NCBI GenBank assembly: GCA_007131945.1
Contig: SLPP01000071.1
Span: 1 to 6,473 of the forward strand
Reading direction: 5' to 3'
DNA: 6,473 nt
DNA from: Paracoccaceae bacterium
GTDB lineage: Bacteria; Pseudomonadota; Alphaproteobacteria; Rhodobacterales; Rhodobacteraceae
Position 1 is the first letter of the stretch. Each line of letters opens with the position of its first letter. The position numbers and the translations under genes were made by a program. Below are positions 1-5,904 of this stretch, piece after piece. The notes below the pieces were generated by a model. The model was not told the origin of the DNA, did no database searches, and saw nothing but the letters and a program-made list of their open reading frames with translations.

Positions 1-914
1 AACATCAGCGTCGCCTCGCCGGCGGCGGGCAGGGACGCGCCGCGCTGCGCCTGCACGCCCATCGATCGCCATTCCTGCACCGGGCGCGCGCTGCCGGCAA
101 GGCGCGGGTTGAAGCCGGCGGGCAGCCGCACCTCGACCAGCGCCGGCTGGCCCCGCTGCCAGCCGAAACGCTGCAGGTAGGCCGCCGCCGAGGCAAGCGC
201 GTCCGAGGGATCGTCCGACCAGATGTCGCGCCGCCCGTCGCCGGTGAAATCGACCGCATAGGCGAGGTAGCTCGTCGGGATGAACTGGGTATGACCCATG
301 GCGCCGGCCCAGCTGCCGACCATCCGATCGGGCGTGGTGTCGCCCGACTGCAGGATCTGCAGTGCCGCGATCAGCTGGCTTTCGAAGAAGGCCCGGCGCC
401 GGCCGTCATAGGCGAGCGTCGCCAGCGTTTCGATGATCGGCGTGTCGCCGCGCAGCGAGCCGTAGGAGCTCTCCAGCCCCCAGATCGCCGCGACGACCTC
501 CTTCTCGACCCCGTAGCGCGCCTCGATCGCGGCGAGCGTGCGGCCATGCTCGCGCAGGGCGCGGCGGCCGTTCTCGATCCGCGTCTCCGAGACCGCGCTG
601 TCGAGATAGGCCCAGATCGGCCGGGTGAATTCGGGCTGGTGGCGGTCGCGCCGGATCGAATCGGCGTTGAAGCCGACCCGGGCGAAGGCGCGATCGAAGG
701 TGCGCGCGCTGATCCCCTGGTTCAGCGCGCGGCTGCGGAAACCCGCGATCCACTGGTCGTAGGAGGCCGTGCGGGGCTCCGACGTCGCCAGCCGCGTCGC
801 CTCGACCGGCCGGGCCTGCGGCCGCGGCGAGCGGTCGAGAAAGGCGCTGGCCGCGCCGCAACCACCAAGCGAGAAGACCAGTGCCGTGAATATGCCTGCG
901 CGGACGTGTACCAT
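1..914 (-). CDS. mltB: Lytic murein transglycosylase, MltB family lipoprotein (partial, C-terminus missing)
   Basis: Cleaves the glycan strands of peptidoglycan between N-acetylmuramic acid and N-acetylglucosamine, leaving 1,6-anhydro ends; acts in the periplasm. The frame is open from an ATG at 914 to the left edge, giving 304 residues. A short signal sequence ends in a lipobox LGGC with the lipidated cysteine at residue 19. Residue 20 is Gly, not Asp, so by the E. coli rule it would be sorted to the outer membrane. The catalytic domain shows the MltB hallmarks: IWGLESSYG with the likely catalytic Glu148, then AMGHTQFIPTSY (about 205-216) and YAVDFTGDGRRDIW (219-232). Relatives often end in a peptidoglycan-binding domain, which would lie beyond the window. 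The start is supported by the signal peptide directly after it and a modest GGGA-type ribosome site. The family call is firm; which paralogue it is cannot be told. Confidence 0.93.
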   Translation of the reverse strand, partial: MVHVRAGIFTALVFSLGGCGAASAFLDRSPRPQARPVEATRLATSEPRTASYDQWIAGFRSRALNQGISARTFDRAFARVGFNADSIRRDRHQPEFTRPIWAYLDSAVSETRIENGRRALREHGRTLAAIEARYGVEKEVVAAIWGLESSYGSLRGDTPIIETLATLAYDGRRRAFFESQLIAALQILQSGDTTPDRMVGSWAGAMGHTQFIPTSYLAYAVDFTGDGRRDIWSDDPSDALASAAAYLQRFGWQRGQPALVEVRLPAGFNPRLAGSARPVQEWRSMGVQAQRGASLPAAGEATLM

Positions 915-956
915 CTGTCCCGATTCCTGCTGCTCGTGTTCTGGTTCTTTTTCCCG

Positions 957-984
957 AGCATAGCGCAGGCGCGGGCCTGCGCAA
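957..984 (-). promoter_or_regulatory. Candidate promoter for the transglycosylase gene
   Basis: On the minus strand, TTGCGC (984-979) and TATGCT (962-957) are separated by 16 bases and would start transcription near 950, about 35 bases before the ATG at 914. The -10 matches the sigma-70 consensus at four of six positions and the -35 at three. The spacer is largely the inverted repeat at 963-982, so promoter and hairpin occupy the same DNA. The call rests on pattern only. Confidence 0.35.
963..982 (-). terminator. Perfect 8-bp hairpin after the iron-transport operon, without a T tract
   Basis: GCGCAGGC (963-970) and GCCTGCGC (975-982) are perfectly complementary around a 4-base loop. The structure begins 14 bases after the ATPase stop codon (997-999), where a terminator for the leftward operon would be expected. 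No T run follows on either strand; on the minus strand the next bases are TATGCTCGGG. It may therefore be a weak or factor-dependent terminator, a 3'-end stabiliser of the transport mRNA, or simply the spacer of the next gene's promoter. Confidence 0.4.
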
Positions 985-996
985 AGACCGCAGGCG

Positions 997-2097
997 TCAG
1001 GTCAGCGGAACCACGCAATCACAGATTCGCAGGCGCACGCGGCTGCCGATCGGATGCTGCGCGCCGGGGCCGGAGATGACGATCATGCAGCGCTCGCCCT
1101 CCTGCACCCAGTAGATCTGGTCATGGCCGCGAAACTCGCGCCCGACGATCGAGGCGGTGCCGGCCGGGTCGGGCTCGAGCAGGATCTGCTCGGGCCGCAC
1201 GGCGAGGCTGACGGCGCCGTTGGCGGCGCGCGAGAGCGGCAGGTTGCCGAAGGCGGTCTTCGCCTCCATCCCGCTTGCCGTGCCGCTCAGGATGTTCGAC
1301 CGGCCGATGAAGTTGGCGACGAACTCGGTCGCCGGGTTGCGGTAGATCTCGTCCGGCGTGCCGATCTGCACGACCCGGCCCCCCTCCATCACCGCGATCC
1401 GGTCGGCCAGCGCCAGCGCCTCTTCCTGGTCGTGGGTGACGAGGATCCCGGCGGCGCCGGTGGACTTGAGGAGCTTGCGCACTTCCTGCCGCGTCTCGAC
1501 CCGCATCTTGGCGTCGAGGTTAGAGAACGGCTCGTCGAGCAGGATCACCCGCGGCGCCACGGCGAGCGAGCGCGCCAGCGCCACGCGCTGCTGCTGGCCG
1601 CCGGAAAGCTGGTGCGGCCGGCGGCGTTCGAGGCCCTGCAGGCCGACCAGCGCCAGCATCTCGCCCGCGCGCGCCTCGGCCTGGGCGCGGGGCATGTGGC
1701 GCAGGCCGAACCTGACATTCTCCAGCACGTCGAGATGCGGAAAGAGCGCGTAGTCCTGGAACACGAAGCCGATGCCGCGCGCCTCGGGCGGCAGGTGGGT
1801 GATGTCGCGGCCGGCGAGCGTGATCCGCCCCTCGTCCGGTGTCTCGAAGCCGCCGATCATGCGCAGGGTCGTGGTCTTGCCGCAGCCCGAGGGACCGAGG
1901 AGCGCCATGAGTTCCCCCTCGCCGAGCGACAGGCTGACGCGCTCGACCGCGGCCAGTGTCGCCTTCGGGCCGGCATGCGGGAAGGTCTTGCGCAGCCGGT
2001 CGACCTCGAGGAGCGGGCGCGCCGGTTTCTGCCGGTAGCCCAGCGGCGAGGCCTCGGCCGGCATCTTGAAGGTCAGGATCTTCGGGCGTTCGTTCAT
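997..2097 (-). CDS. fbpC: Ferric iron-type ABC transporter, ATP-binding protein
   Basis: Hydrolyses ATP on the cytoplasmic face to drive the importer encoded just upstream. With the ATG at 2097 it has 366 residues. All nucleotide-binding motifs are intact: Walker A GPSGCGKT (68-75), Q-loop Gln114 in FVFQDYALFP, signature LSGGQQQR (164-171), Walker B VILLDEP (184-190) with Glu189, and switch His222 in VTHDQEEA. Residues after about 240 form the regulatory part, with a TOBE-like end (RPEQILLEP at 301-309). About 28 residues precede the usual family start (LLEVDRLRKTF), an unusual N-terminal extension. The start is uncertain: an in-frame ATG at 2136 would overlap the permease gene by 26 bases, and neither ATG has a strong ribosome site. 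The chosen start leaves a 13-base gap after the permease stop. Substrate is inferred from the neighbouring binding protein; the ATPase sequence alone would also fit the wider CUT1/polyamine/iron group. Confidence 0.92.
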   Translation of the reverse strand: MNERPKILTFKMPAEASPLGYRQKPARPLLEVDRLRKTFPHAGPKATLAAVERVSLSLGEGELMALLGPSGCGKTTTLRMIGGFETPDEGRITLAGRDITHLPPEARGIGFVFQDYALFPHLDVLENVRFGLRHMPRAQAEARAGEMLALVGLQGLERRRPHQLSGGQQQRVALARSLAVAPRVILLDEPFSNLDAKMRVETRQEVRKLLKSTGAAGILVTHDQEEALALADRIAVMEGGRVVQIGTPDEIYRNPATEFVANFIGRSNILSGTASGMEAKTAFGNLPLSRAANGAVSLAVRPEQILLEPDPAGTASIVGREFRGHDQIYWVQEGERCMIVISGPGAQHPIGSRVRLRICDCVVPLT

Positions 2098-2110
2098 CGC
2101 GCGTCGTTCG

Positions 2111-3715
2111 TCATCCGTCTCCGGCCTTCCTGTCATGGCGCAGAACGAAGCCGACGAAAAGGGCAGAGAAGACCATGATCGCCGCCGCATAGGGCGCGGC
2201 GTCCAGAAGCATCCCCTCGGAGGTGCGCGAGAACATGGTGATGGCGAGCGGCCGGAACCCCGCCGGGGCGAGCATGAAGGTGATCGGCAGCTCCTTCATG
2301 GCGATGACGAAGACCAGCACCATCCCGGCGATGACGCCGGGGCGGATCGTCGGCAGGGTGACATGCCAGAAGGTGGCGAAGGGGCCGTAGCCGAGCGCGC
2401 GGGCCGATTCCTCGATCGAGGGGCGGGCGAGGTAGAGCGCCGAGCGGATCGGGCCGAGGGCGAGGGCGAGGAACGAGAGCGCGAAGACCAGGACCAGCAG
2501 GAAATGCGTCTGGTAGAGAAAGCGCGCGCCCTGAAGCGTGAAGAAGACGAAGGCGAGCGCGAAGGCGACGGGCGGCACGGCGTAGCCGACAAAGGCCAGC
2601 CGGTTGACGAGGTCCGAGAGCCGCGACGGGTAGCGCACCGCCAGCGCCGCGATCGGCAGCGCCATCGCCGCGGCGAGCACCGCCGCCGGCGCCGCGACCG
2701 AGAGCGAATCGCCGAAGGCGCGCAGCAGGTCGGGCAGGGCCGGCATGATCGTGCCGGCGCGGGTCATCCAGAAGGCCAGGACCGCGACCGGCAGGCCGAG
2801 CGAGGCGAGCACCACGAGCGCCACGAAGCCGAGCCCGAGCGCCTGGCCGAGCGGGCCGAGCCGCAGCCTTTCGGGGCCCGAGGTGGTGCCGGATCCCGTG
2901 CGCGCGTAGCGCCGCCCCTCGCGAAGGCGGCTTTCCCACCAGACGACGCTGAGCGCGATGGCGATCAGGATCAGCGCCAGCCAGGAGGCGTAGAGCCGGT
3001 CGAAGGCGGCCGAATACTGGATGTAGATGGCATAGGAGAAGACCTCGTACCGCATCAGCGCCACGGCGCCGAAATCGCCGATCGTGTAGAGCCCGATGAC
3101 CAGCCAGCCGGCGAGCAGCGCCGGCAGCAGATGCGGCAGCGTGACGCGGAAGAACGCCTGCCGGCGGGAGCAGCCGAGGGCGCGGGCGGCCTCCTCGAGG
3201 CTGGGGTCGAAGCCGGAAAGGGCGGCGCGCAGGTTCAGGTAGAGATAGGGGAAGGTGTAGAGCGTCAGCGCCAGCGTCGCGCCGAGCCAGCCATAGGGGC
3301 GGGGCAGGGCGATGCCGAAGACCTGGTTGAGAAAGCCCGAATGGCCCGAAAGCCCGATCAGCGCGAAGGCCATGACATAGCCCGGCACGGCGAGCGGCAG
3401 GACGACGAGAATGTTGACCGTGCGCGCGAAGCGCAGGTCGGTGCGGGTCGTGAGCCAGGCGAGCGGCAGGGCGATGACGGTGGAGAAGGCAAGCACGCCC
3501 GCGGTCAGCGCCGTGGTATTGACCAGAAGCCGCCCGGTGCGGGGGCGCAGCAGCAGGTCGCGCACCGTGGCAGGATCGGCCTCGAAGGCGCGCAGGAGGA
3601 GATAGGCCAGCGGCAGAAGCATGAGGCAGCCGACCAGAAGGCCGACTGCCGTGAAGACGTTCCGCCCCGACAGAAGACGCCGGGGCGGGGAAGCGTATGC
3701 GGCGCCTGCGCTCAA
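2111..3715 (-). CDS. fbpB: Ferric iron-type ABC transporter permease, fused two-half form
   Basis: Forms the inner-membrane channel of the importer. At 534 residues it is the usual length for FbpB/SfuB/AfuB-type permeases, in which two six-helix halves are joined in one chain. Hydrophobic segments are clear at about 21-42, 67-88, 100-121, 143-161, 200-222, 244-260, 295-316, 337-360, 373-393, 404-421, 461-480 and 507-525. Each half carries the cytoplasmic EAA loop that docks on the ATPase: EEAARALG followed by VTLPHLLPA (174-199), and EESARALG followed by VTLPTIRPG (435-460). The start is a TTG at 3715 that overlaps the TGA of the binding-protein gene as TTGA. No ATG lies before the first membrane segment, so this start is preferred and implies coupled translation. 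The ATPase gene follows after 13 bases. Iron as substrate rests on the adjacent FbpA-like protein. Confidence 0.93.
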   Translation of the reverse strand: MSAGAAYASPPRRLLSGRNVFTAVGLLVGCLMLLPLAYLLLRAFEADPATVRDLLLRPRTGRLLVNTTALTAGVLAFSTVIALPLAWLTTRTDLRFARTVNILVVLPLAVPGYVMAFALIGLSGHSGFLNQVFGIALPRPYGWLGATLALTLYTFPYLYLNLRAALSGFDPSLEEAARALGCSRRQAFFRVTLPHLLPALLAGWLVIGLYTIGDFGAVALMRYEVFSYAIYIQYSAAFDRLYASWLALILIAIALSVVWWESRLREGRRYARTGSGTTSGPERLRLGPLGQALGLGFVALVVLASLGLPVAVLAFWMTRAGTIMPALPDLLRAFGDSLSVAAPAAVLAAAMALPIAALAVRYPSRLSDLVNRLAFVGYAVPPVAFALAFVFFTLQGARFLYQTHFLLVLVFALSFLALALGPIRSALYLARPSIEESARALGYGPFATFWHVTLPTIRPGVIAGMVLVFVIAMKELPITFMLAPAGFRPLAITMFSRTSEGMLLDAAPYAAAIMVFSALFVGFVLRHDRKAGDG

Positions 3716-4701
3716 AGGATTTCGAGGTCGCGCAACATCTGCAGCGTGCCCTCCAGATCGGAGAGGTCGTTCAGGTCGACCTCGGGCGCGGCCTCGGTGA
3801 CCTGTTCCAGCGTCAGCATCCGCCCGGCCTGGATGGCGCTGCCCGGGACCACCTCGAACTCCTGGGTTTCCGAGACGAAGAATTGCTGCGCCGCCGGGCT
3901 GAGCAGGAACTCGACGAAGCGCACCGCCTCGTCATGGTGGCGCGAGGATTCCAGCACGCCGACCGCCGCGACCAGCAGCAGGTTGCCGATATCGCCCGCG
4001 GCGAACAACTCCTGGCTGACCGGGGAATCGTCGGCGCGGGCACGGGCGCGGCTGATGTAGTAGTTGTTGGTCAGGCCGATATCGCCCTCGCCGTCGAGGA
4101 TCGACTGCACGATGGCGGTGTTGTTGCGCACCGCGATCGGGTTGTTGTCGCGGATCCCCTCCAGCCAGGCGCGGGTGGCGTCGTCGCCCAGCATCACCCG
4201 CATCGCGGTGATATGGGCGTGCAGCGAGCCGTTGGTCGGCGCCCAGACAATGCGGCCATTCCATTCCGGCGCGGTCAGGTCCAGCATCGAGCCGGGCAGC
4301 GCGTCATCGGCCACGCGCTCGGTCGAGCGGGCCATCACCCGCCCGCGCCCCGACGTGGCGACCCAGCGCCCCTCGGCATCGCGATAGGCGGCGGGCACGC
4401 GGTCGGTCACGTCGGCCGGCATCTGGGCCATCATCCCGGCGATCGCGCCCATCGCACCCGGGTCCTGCGACCAGAAGACATCGGCCGGGGAGCGGTCGCC
4501 CTCTTCCTGCAGCAGGATCGCCAGTTCCGAGGTGCCGCCGTAGCGGACATTGACCCCGATGCCGGTCTCGGCGGTGAAGGCCGCGATCACGGGTGCGACC
4601 AGGGGCTCGCCGCGCCCGGAATAGAGCGTGATCTGCTGCGCGGAGAGCGGCGTGGCGGCGAAGGCGGCGAGTGCCAGGAGAGAAGTGCGGAAGATCTTCA
4701 T
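3712..4701 (-). CDS. fbpA: Ferric iron-type ABC transporter, periplasmic substrate-binding protein
   Basis: Captures the substrate in the periplasm and delivers it to the permease encoded next. It has 329 residues and a clear Sec signal peptide with predicted cleavage after LSA at residue 21. Several stretches match Neisseria FbpA as recalled: EEGDRSPADVFWSQD (66-80) against EEGSRSPADVFYSEQ, WVATSGRGRVM (113-123), and LTNNYYISRARA (210-221) against LINNYYWHAFA. The adjacent Tyr214-Tyr215 correspond to the iron-binding tyrosine pair of FbpA. The first-strand histidine ligand of Neisseria FbpA (YNGQH) is not present; here the stretch reads YSGRGEPLV (27-35). Glu59 in GGTSEL is near the place of the family's glutamate ligand. 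A GAGGA ribosome site (4710-4706) precedes the ATG. It is the first gene of the operon, after a leader of about 115 bases. Other anions or metals cannot be excluded, but iron is the best reading. Confidence 0.92.
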   Translation of the reverse strand: MKIFRTSLLALAAFAATPLSAQQITLYSGRGEPLVAPVIAAFTAETGIGVNVRYGGTSELAILLQEEGDRSPADVFWSQDPGAMGAIAGMMAQMPADVTDRVPAAYRDAEGRWVATSGRGRVMARSTERVADDALPGSMLDLTAPEWNGRIVWAPTNGSLHAHITAMRVMLGDDATRAWLEGIRDNNPIAVRNNTAIVQSILDGEGDIGLTNNYYISRARARADDSPVSQELFAAGDIGNLLLVAAVGVLESSRHHDEAVRFVEFLLSPAAQQFFVSETQEFEVVPGSAIQAGRMLTLEQVTEAAPEVDLNDLSDLEGTLQMLRDLEIL

Positions 4702-4732
4702 GATGTCCTCATCGGTCCGAGTGATCGGTTGT

Positions 4733-4751
4733 GTCCTGGCAGGAACAGGAC
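4733..4751 (-). other. Inverted repeat in the leader of the iron-transport operon
   Basis: GTCCTG (4733-4738) and CAGGAC (4746-4751) pair perfectly around a 7-base loop. A competing palindrome TCCTG-G-CAGGA lies at 4734-4744. The repeat is inside the predicted transcribed leader, about 32 bases before the binding-protein ATG. It could form an RNA hairpin in the 5' untranslated region. No known riboswitch pattern was recognised, and a 6-bp stem in GC-rich DNA can arise by chance. Confidence 0.3.
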
Positions 4752-4823
4752 CCCGGTACCGCGCTCAAGCTTCCCTTCCGCAGGCCGCTTGCGACCCGCT
4801 CGGTTCCCACCGTCTGGCTGGAT

Positions 4824-4852
4824 ATTTTAACCGACAAGTTTGGTCAAGTTAA
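4824..4852 (-). promoter_or_regulatory. Predicted promoter of the iron-transport operon
   Basis: Minus-strand TTAACT (4852-4847) and TAAAAT (4829-4824) are spaced by 17 bases. The -35 matches consensus at four of six positions and the -10 at five of six, the best sigma-70-like promoter in the window. Transcription would start near 4817 and give a leader of about 115 bases before the ATG at 4701. A second reading uses TTGACC (4847-4842) with TATCCA (4824-4819), also 17 bases apart but with a poorer -10. The spacer contains the repeats annotated at 4832-4850. Confidence 0.55.
4832..4850 (-). repeat. AACTTGwC direct repeat and TGAC-N7-GTC inverted repeat, possible operator
   Basis: On the minus strand AACTTGAC (4850-4843) is followed by AACTTGTC (4840-4833), two copies with a 10-base period and one mismatch. 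The same DNA can be read as TTGAC, seven bases, then GTCGG, an imperfect inverted repeat, flanked by TTAAC and GTTAA ends (4827-4831 and 4848-4852). It lies between the -35 and -10 of the iron-operon promoter, where bound protein would block transcription. Rhodobacterales are known to place TGAC/GTCA-type palindromes (iron-Rhodo box, linked to IscR) and Fur-family sites before iron uptake genes. Assignment to any one regulator is inference. Confidence 0.45.
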
Positions 4853-4881
4853 ATGCGGTCGCGGCGGATGCACCCGCGCCC

Positions 4882-4910
4882 TTGCCGCGCCCGGTCGGCG
4901 GGCCTAGGCT
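4882..4910 (+). promoter_or_regulatory. Candidate promoter for deoC
   Basis: TTGCCG (4882-4887) and TAGGCT (4905-4910) are separated by 17 bases. The -35 matches consensus at four of six positions; the -10 keeps only the outer T, A and final T, as is common in GC-rich alphaproteobacteria. Transcription would start near 4917, about 30 bases before the deoC ATG. The -10 overlaps the palindrome GCCTAGGC (4902-4909). No operator-like repeat for a DeoR-type repressor was recognised. Confidence 0.35.
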
Positions 4911-4946
4911 GGGCTTCCGTTCCCCGTAAGGCCCGCGGAATCGACC

Positions 4947-5897
4947 ATGCCCCATGCCCGCAATCCCGGTATGCCGCTCGCGCCCGACTGGTTCGCCGCG
5001 CAGCGCATCAACCGTCCCGCGGCCGAACGTCGCGCCGCCACGCTGCTGGCCCGGCGCAGCCCGAAGACCGTGCATCAGGCGGCCTTCCTGCTCAACGCGA
5101 TCCGCTGCATGGACCTGACGACGCTTGCGGGCGACGACACGCCCGACCGCGTCGCCCGGCTCTGCGCCAAGGCGCGCCGGCCGCTGGCCGAGGAGATCGT
5201 CGCCGGGCTGGGCCTGAACGCGATGCCCAGCGTCGGCGCGGTCTGCGTCTATCCGACCATGGTTGCCCCGGCGGTCCGCGCGCTGTCGAATTCGGGCATC
5301 CCGGTCGCCTCGGTCGCGACGGGCTTTCCCGCCGGGCTCATGCCGCTCGACCTGCGGCTGGCCGAGATCCGCTATGCCGTCGACCAGGGTGCGTCGGAGA
5401 TCGACATCGTCATCACCCGCGCGCATGTCTTCCGCGGCGACTGGGCCGCGCTCCACGACGAGATCGCGGCGATGCGCGAGGCCTGCGGCGCGGCGCATCT
5501 GAAGGCGATCCTCGCGACCGGCGATCTGGTGACGCTGAAGCATGTCTACGACGCCGCGATGGTCGCGATGCAGGCCGGCGCCGACTTCGTCAAGACCTCG
5601 ACCGGCAAGGAGGCGGTGAACGCGACGCTTCCGGTCAGCCTGGTCATGCTGCGCGCGATCCGCGACTATGGCGCGCGCAGCGGCCACCGGGTCGGCTTCA
5701 AGCCCGCGGGCGGGATGAAGACGGCGAAGGACGCGATCGCCTGGCAGATCCTGATGCGCGAGGAGCTCGGCCGCGACTGGCTGGAGCCCGATCTCTTCCG
5801 CCTCGGCGCCTCGTCGATGCTGGGCGACATCGAGCGCCAGCTCGACCACCACGTCACCGGCCGCTACTCGGCCGCGTATCGCCACGCCCTTGCCTGA
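4947..5897 (+). CDS. deoC: Deoxyribose-phosphate aldolase, long eukaryote-like form
   Basis: Cleaves 2-deoxy-D-ribose 5-phosphate into glyceraldehyde-3-phosphate and acetaldehyde through a lysine Schiff base, the last step in the use of deoxynucleosides; cytoplasmic. It has 316 residues, longer than E. coli DeoC (259) and close to human DERA (318). Likely active-site residues are Asp153 in EIDIVI, Schiff-base Lys216 in DFVKTSTGK (213-221) and Lys252 in GFKPAGGMK (250-258). LKAILATGDL (185-194) has the ATG form seen in the eukaryotic protein rather than the ETG of E. coli. The end, DIERQLDHHVTGRY (294-307), also closely follows human DERA. The ATG at 4947 has a CGGAA ribosome site six bases upstream; an in-frame ATG at 4971 is a less likely start. 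An aldehyde dehydrogenase gene follows after 7 bases, so the two are probably co-transcribed. Confidence 0.96.
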   Translation: MPHARNPGMPLAPDWFAAQRINRPAAERRAATLLARRSPKTVHQAAFLLNAIRCMDLTTLAGDDTPDRVARLCAKARRPLAEEIVAGLGLNAMPSVGAVCVYPTMVAPAVRALSNSGIPVASVATGFPAGLMPLDLRLAEIRYAVDQGASEIDIVITRAHVFRGDWAALHDEIAAMREACGAAHLKAILATGDLVTLKHVYDAAMVAMQAGADFVKTSTGKEAVNATLPVSLVMLRAIRDYGARSGHRVGFKPAGGMKTAKDAIAWQILMREELGRDWLEPDLFRLGASSMLGDIERQLDHHVTGRYSAAYRHALA

Positions 5898-5899
5898 GG
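5896..5899 (+). promoter_or_regulatory. Ribosome binding site overlapping the deoC stop codon
   Basis: GAGG begins inside the deoC TGA (5895-5897) and ends five bases before the ATG at 5905. It fixes the start of the aldehyde dehydrogenase and implies that ribosomes finishing deoC can re-initiate on it. Confidence 0.6.
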
Positions 5900-5904
5900 C
5901 GCTC

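Larger units (their letters stand above)
4702..4946. promoter_or_regulatory. Divergent intergenic region between the iron operon and deoC
   Basis: This 245-base stretch separates the leftward transport operon from the rightward deoC gene and has no credible coding frame. From left to right it holds the binding-protein ribosome site (4706-4710), a leader inverted repeat (4733-4751), an AT-rich promoter and repeat island (about 4821-4854), and a deoC promoter candidate (4882-4910). The AT-rich island stands out sharply from the surrounding GC-rich sequence. Confidence 0.75.

Noticed and set aside
291..1079. A 262-residue plus-strand frame opposite the transglycosylase
   Set aside because: The minus strand encodes a clear lipoprotein with MltB motifs; the plus frame has no recognisable features and crosses the intergenic gap.
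1054..2178. A 374-residue plus-strand frame opposite the ATPase gene
   Set aside because: Antisense to intact Walker and signature motifs; low-complexity composition and no family resemblance.
2066..4060. A 664-residue open frame on the plus strand opposite the permease and binding protein
   Set aside because: It is rich in Arg, Glu, Gly and Gln with no recognisable domain, no signal and no ribosome site, and it runs antisense to two clearly conserved transporter genes. Such frames are typical shadows of strong GC3 bias.
4827..4855. TTAACC-N17-TAAATG as a rightward deoC promoter facing the iron promoter
   Set aside because: The -10 matches only three of six positions and the leader would be about 85 bases; the pair at 4882-4910 is better placed, although overlapping divergent promoters cannot be ruled out.
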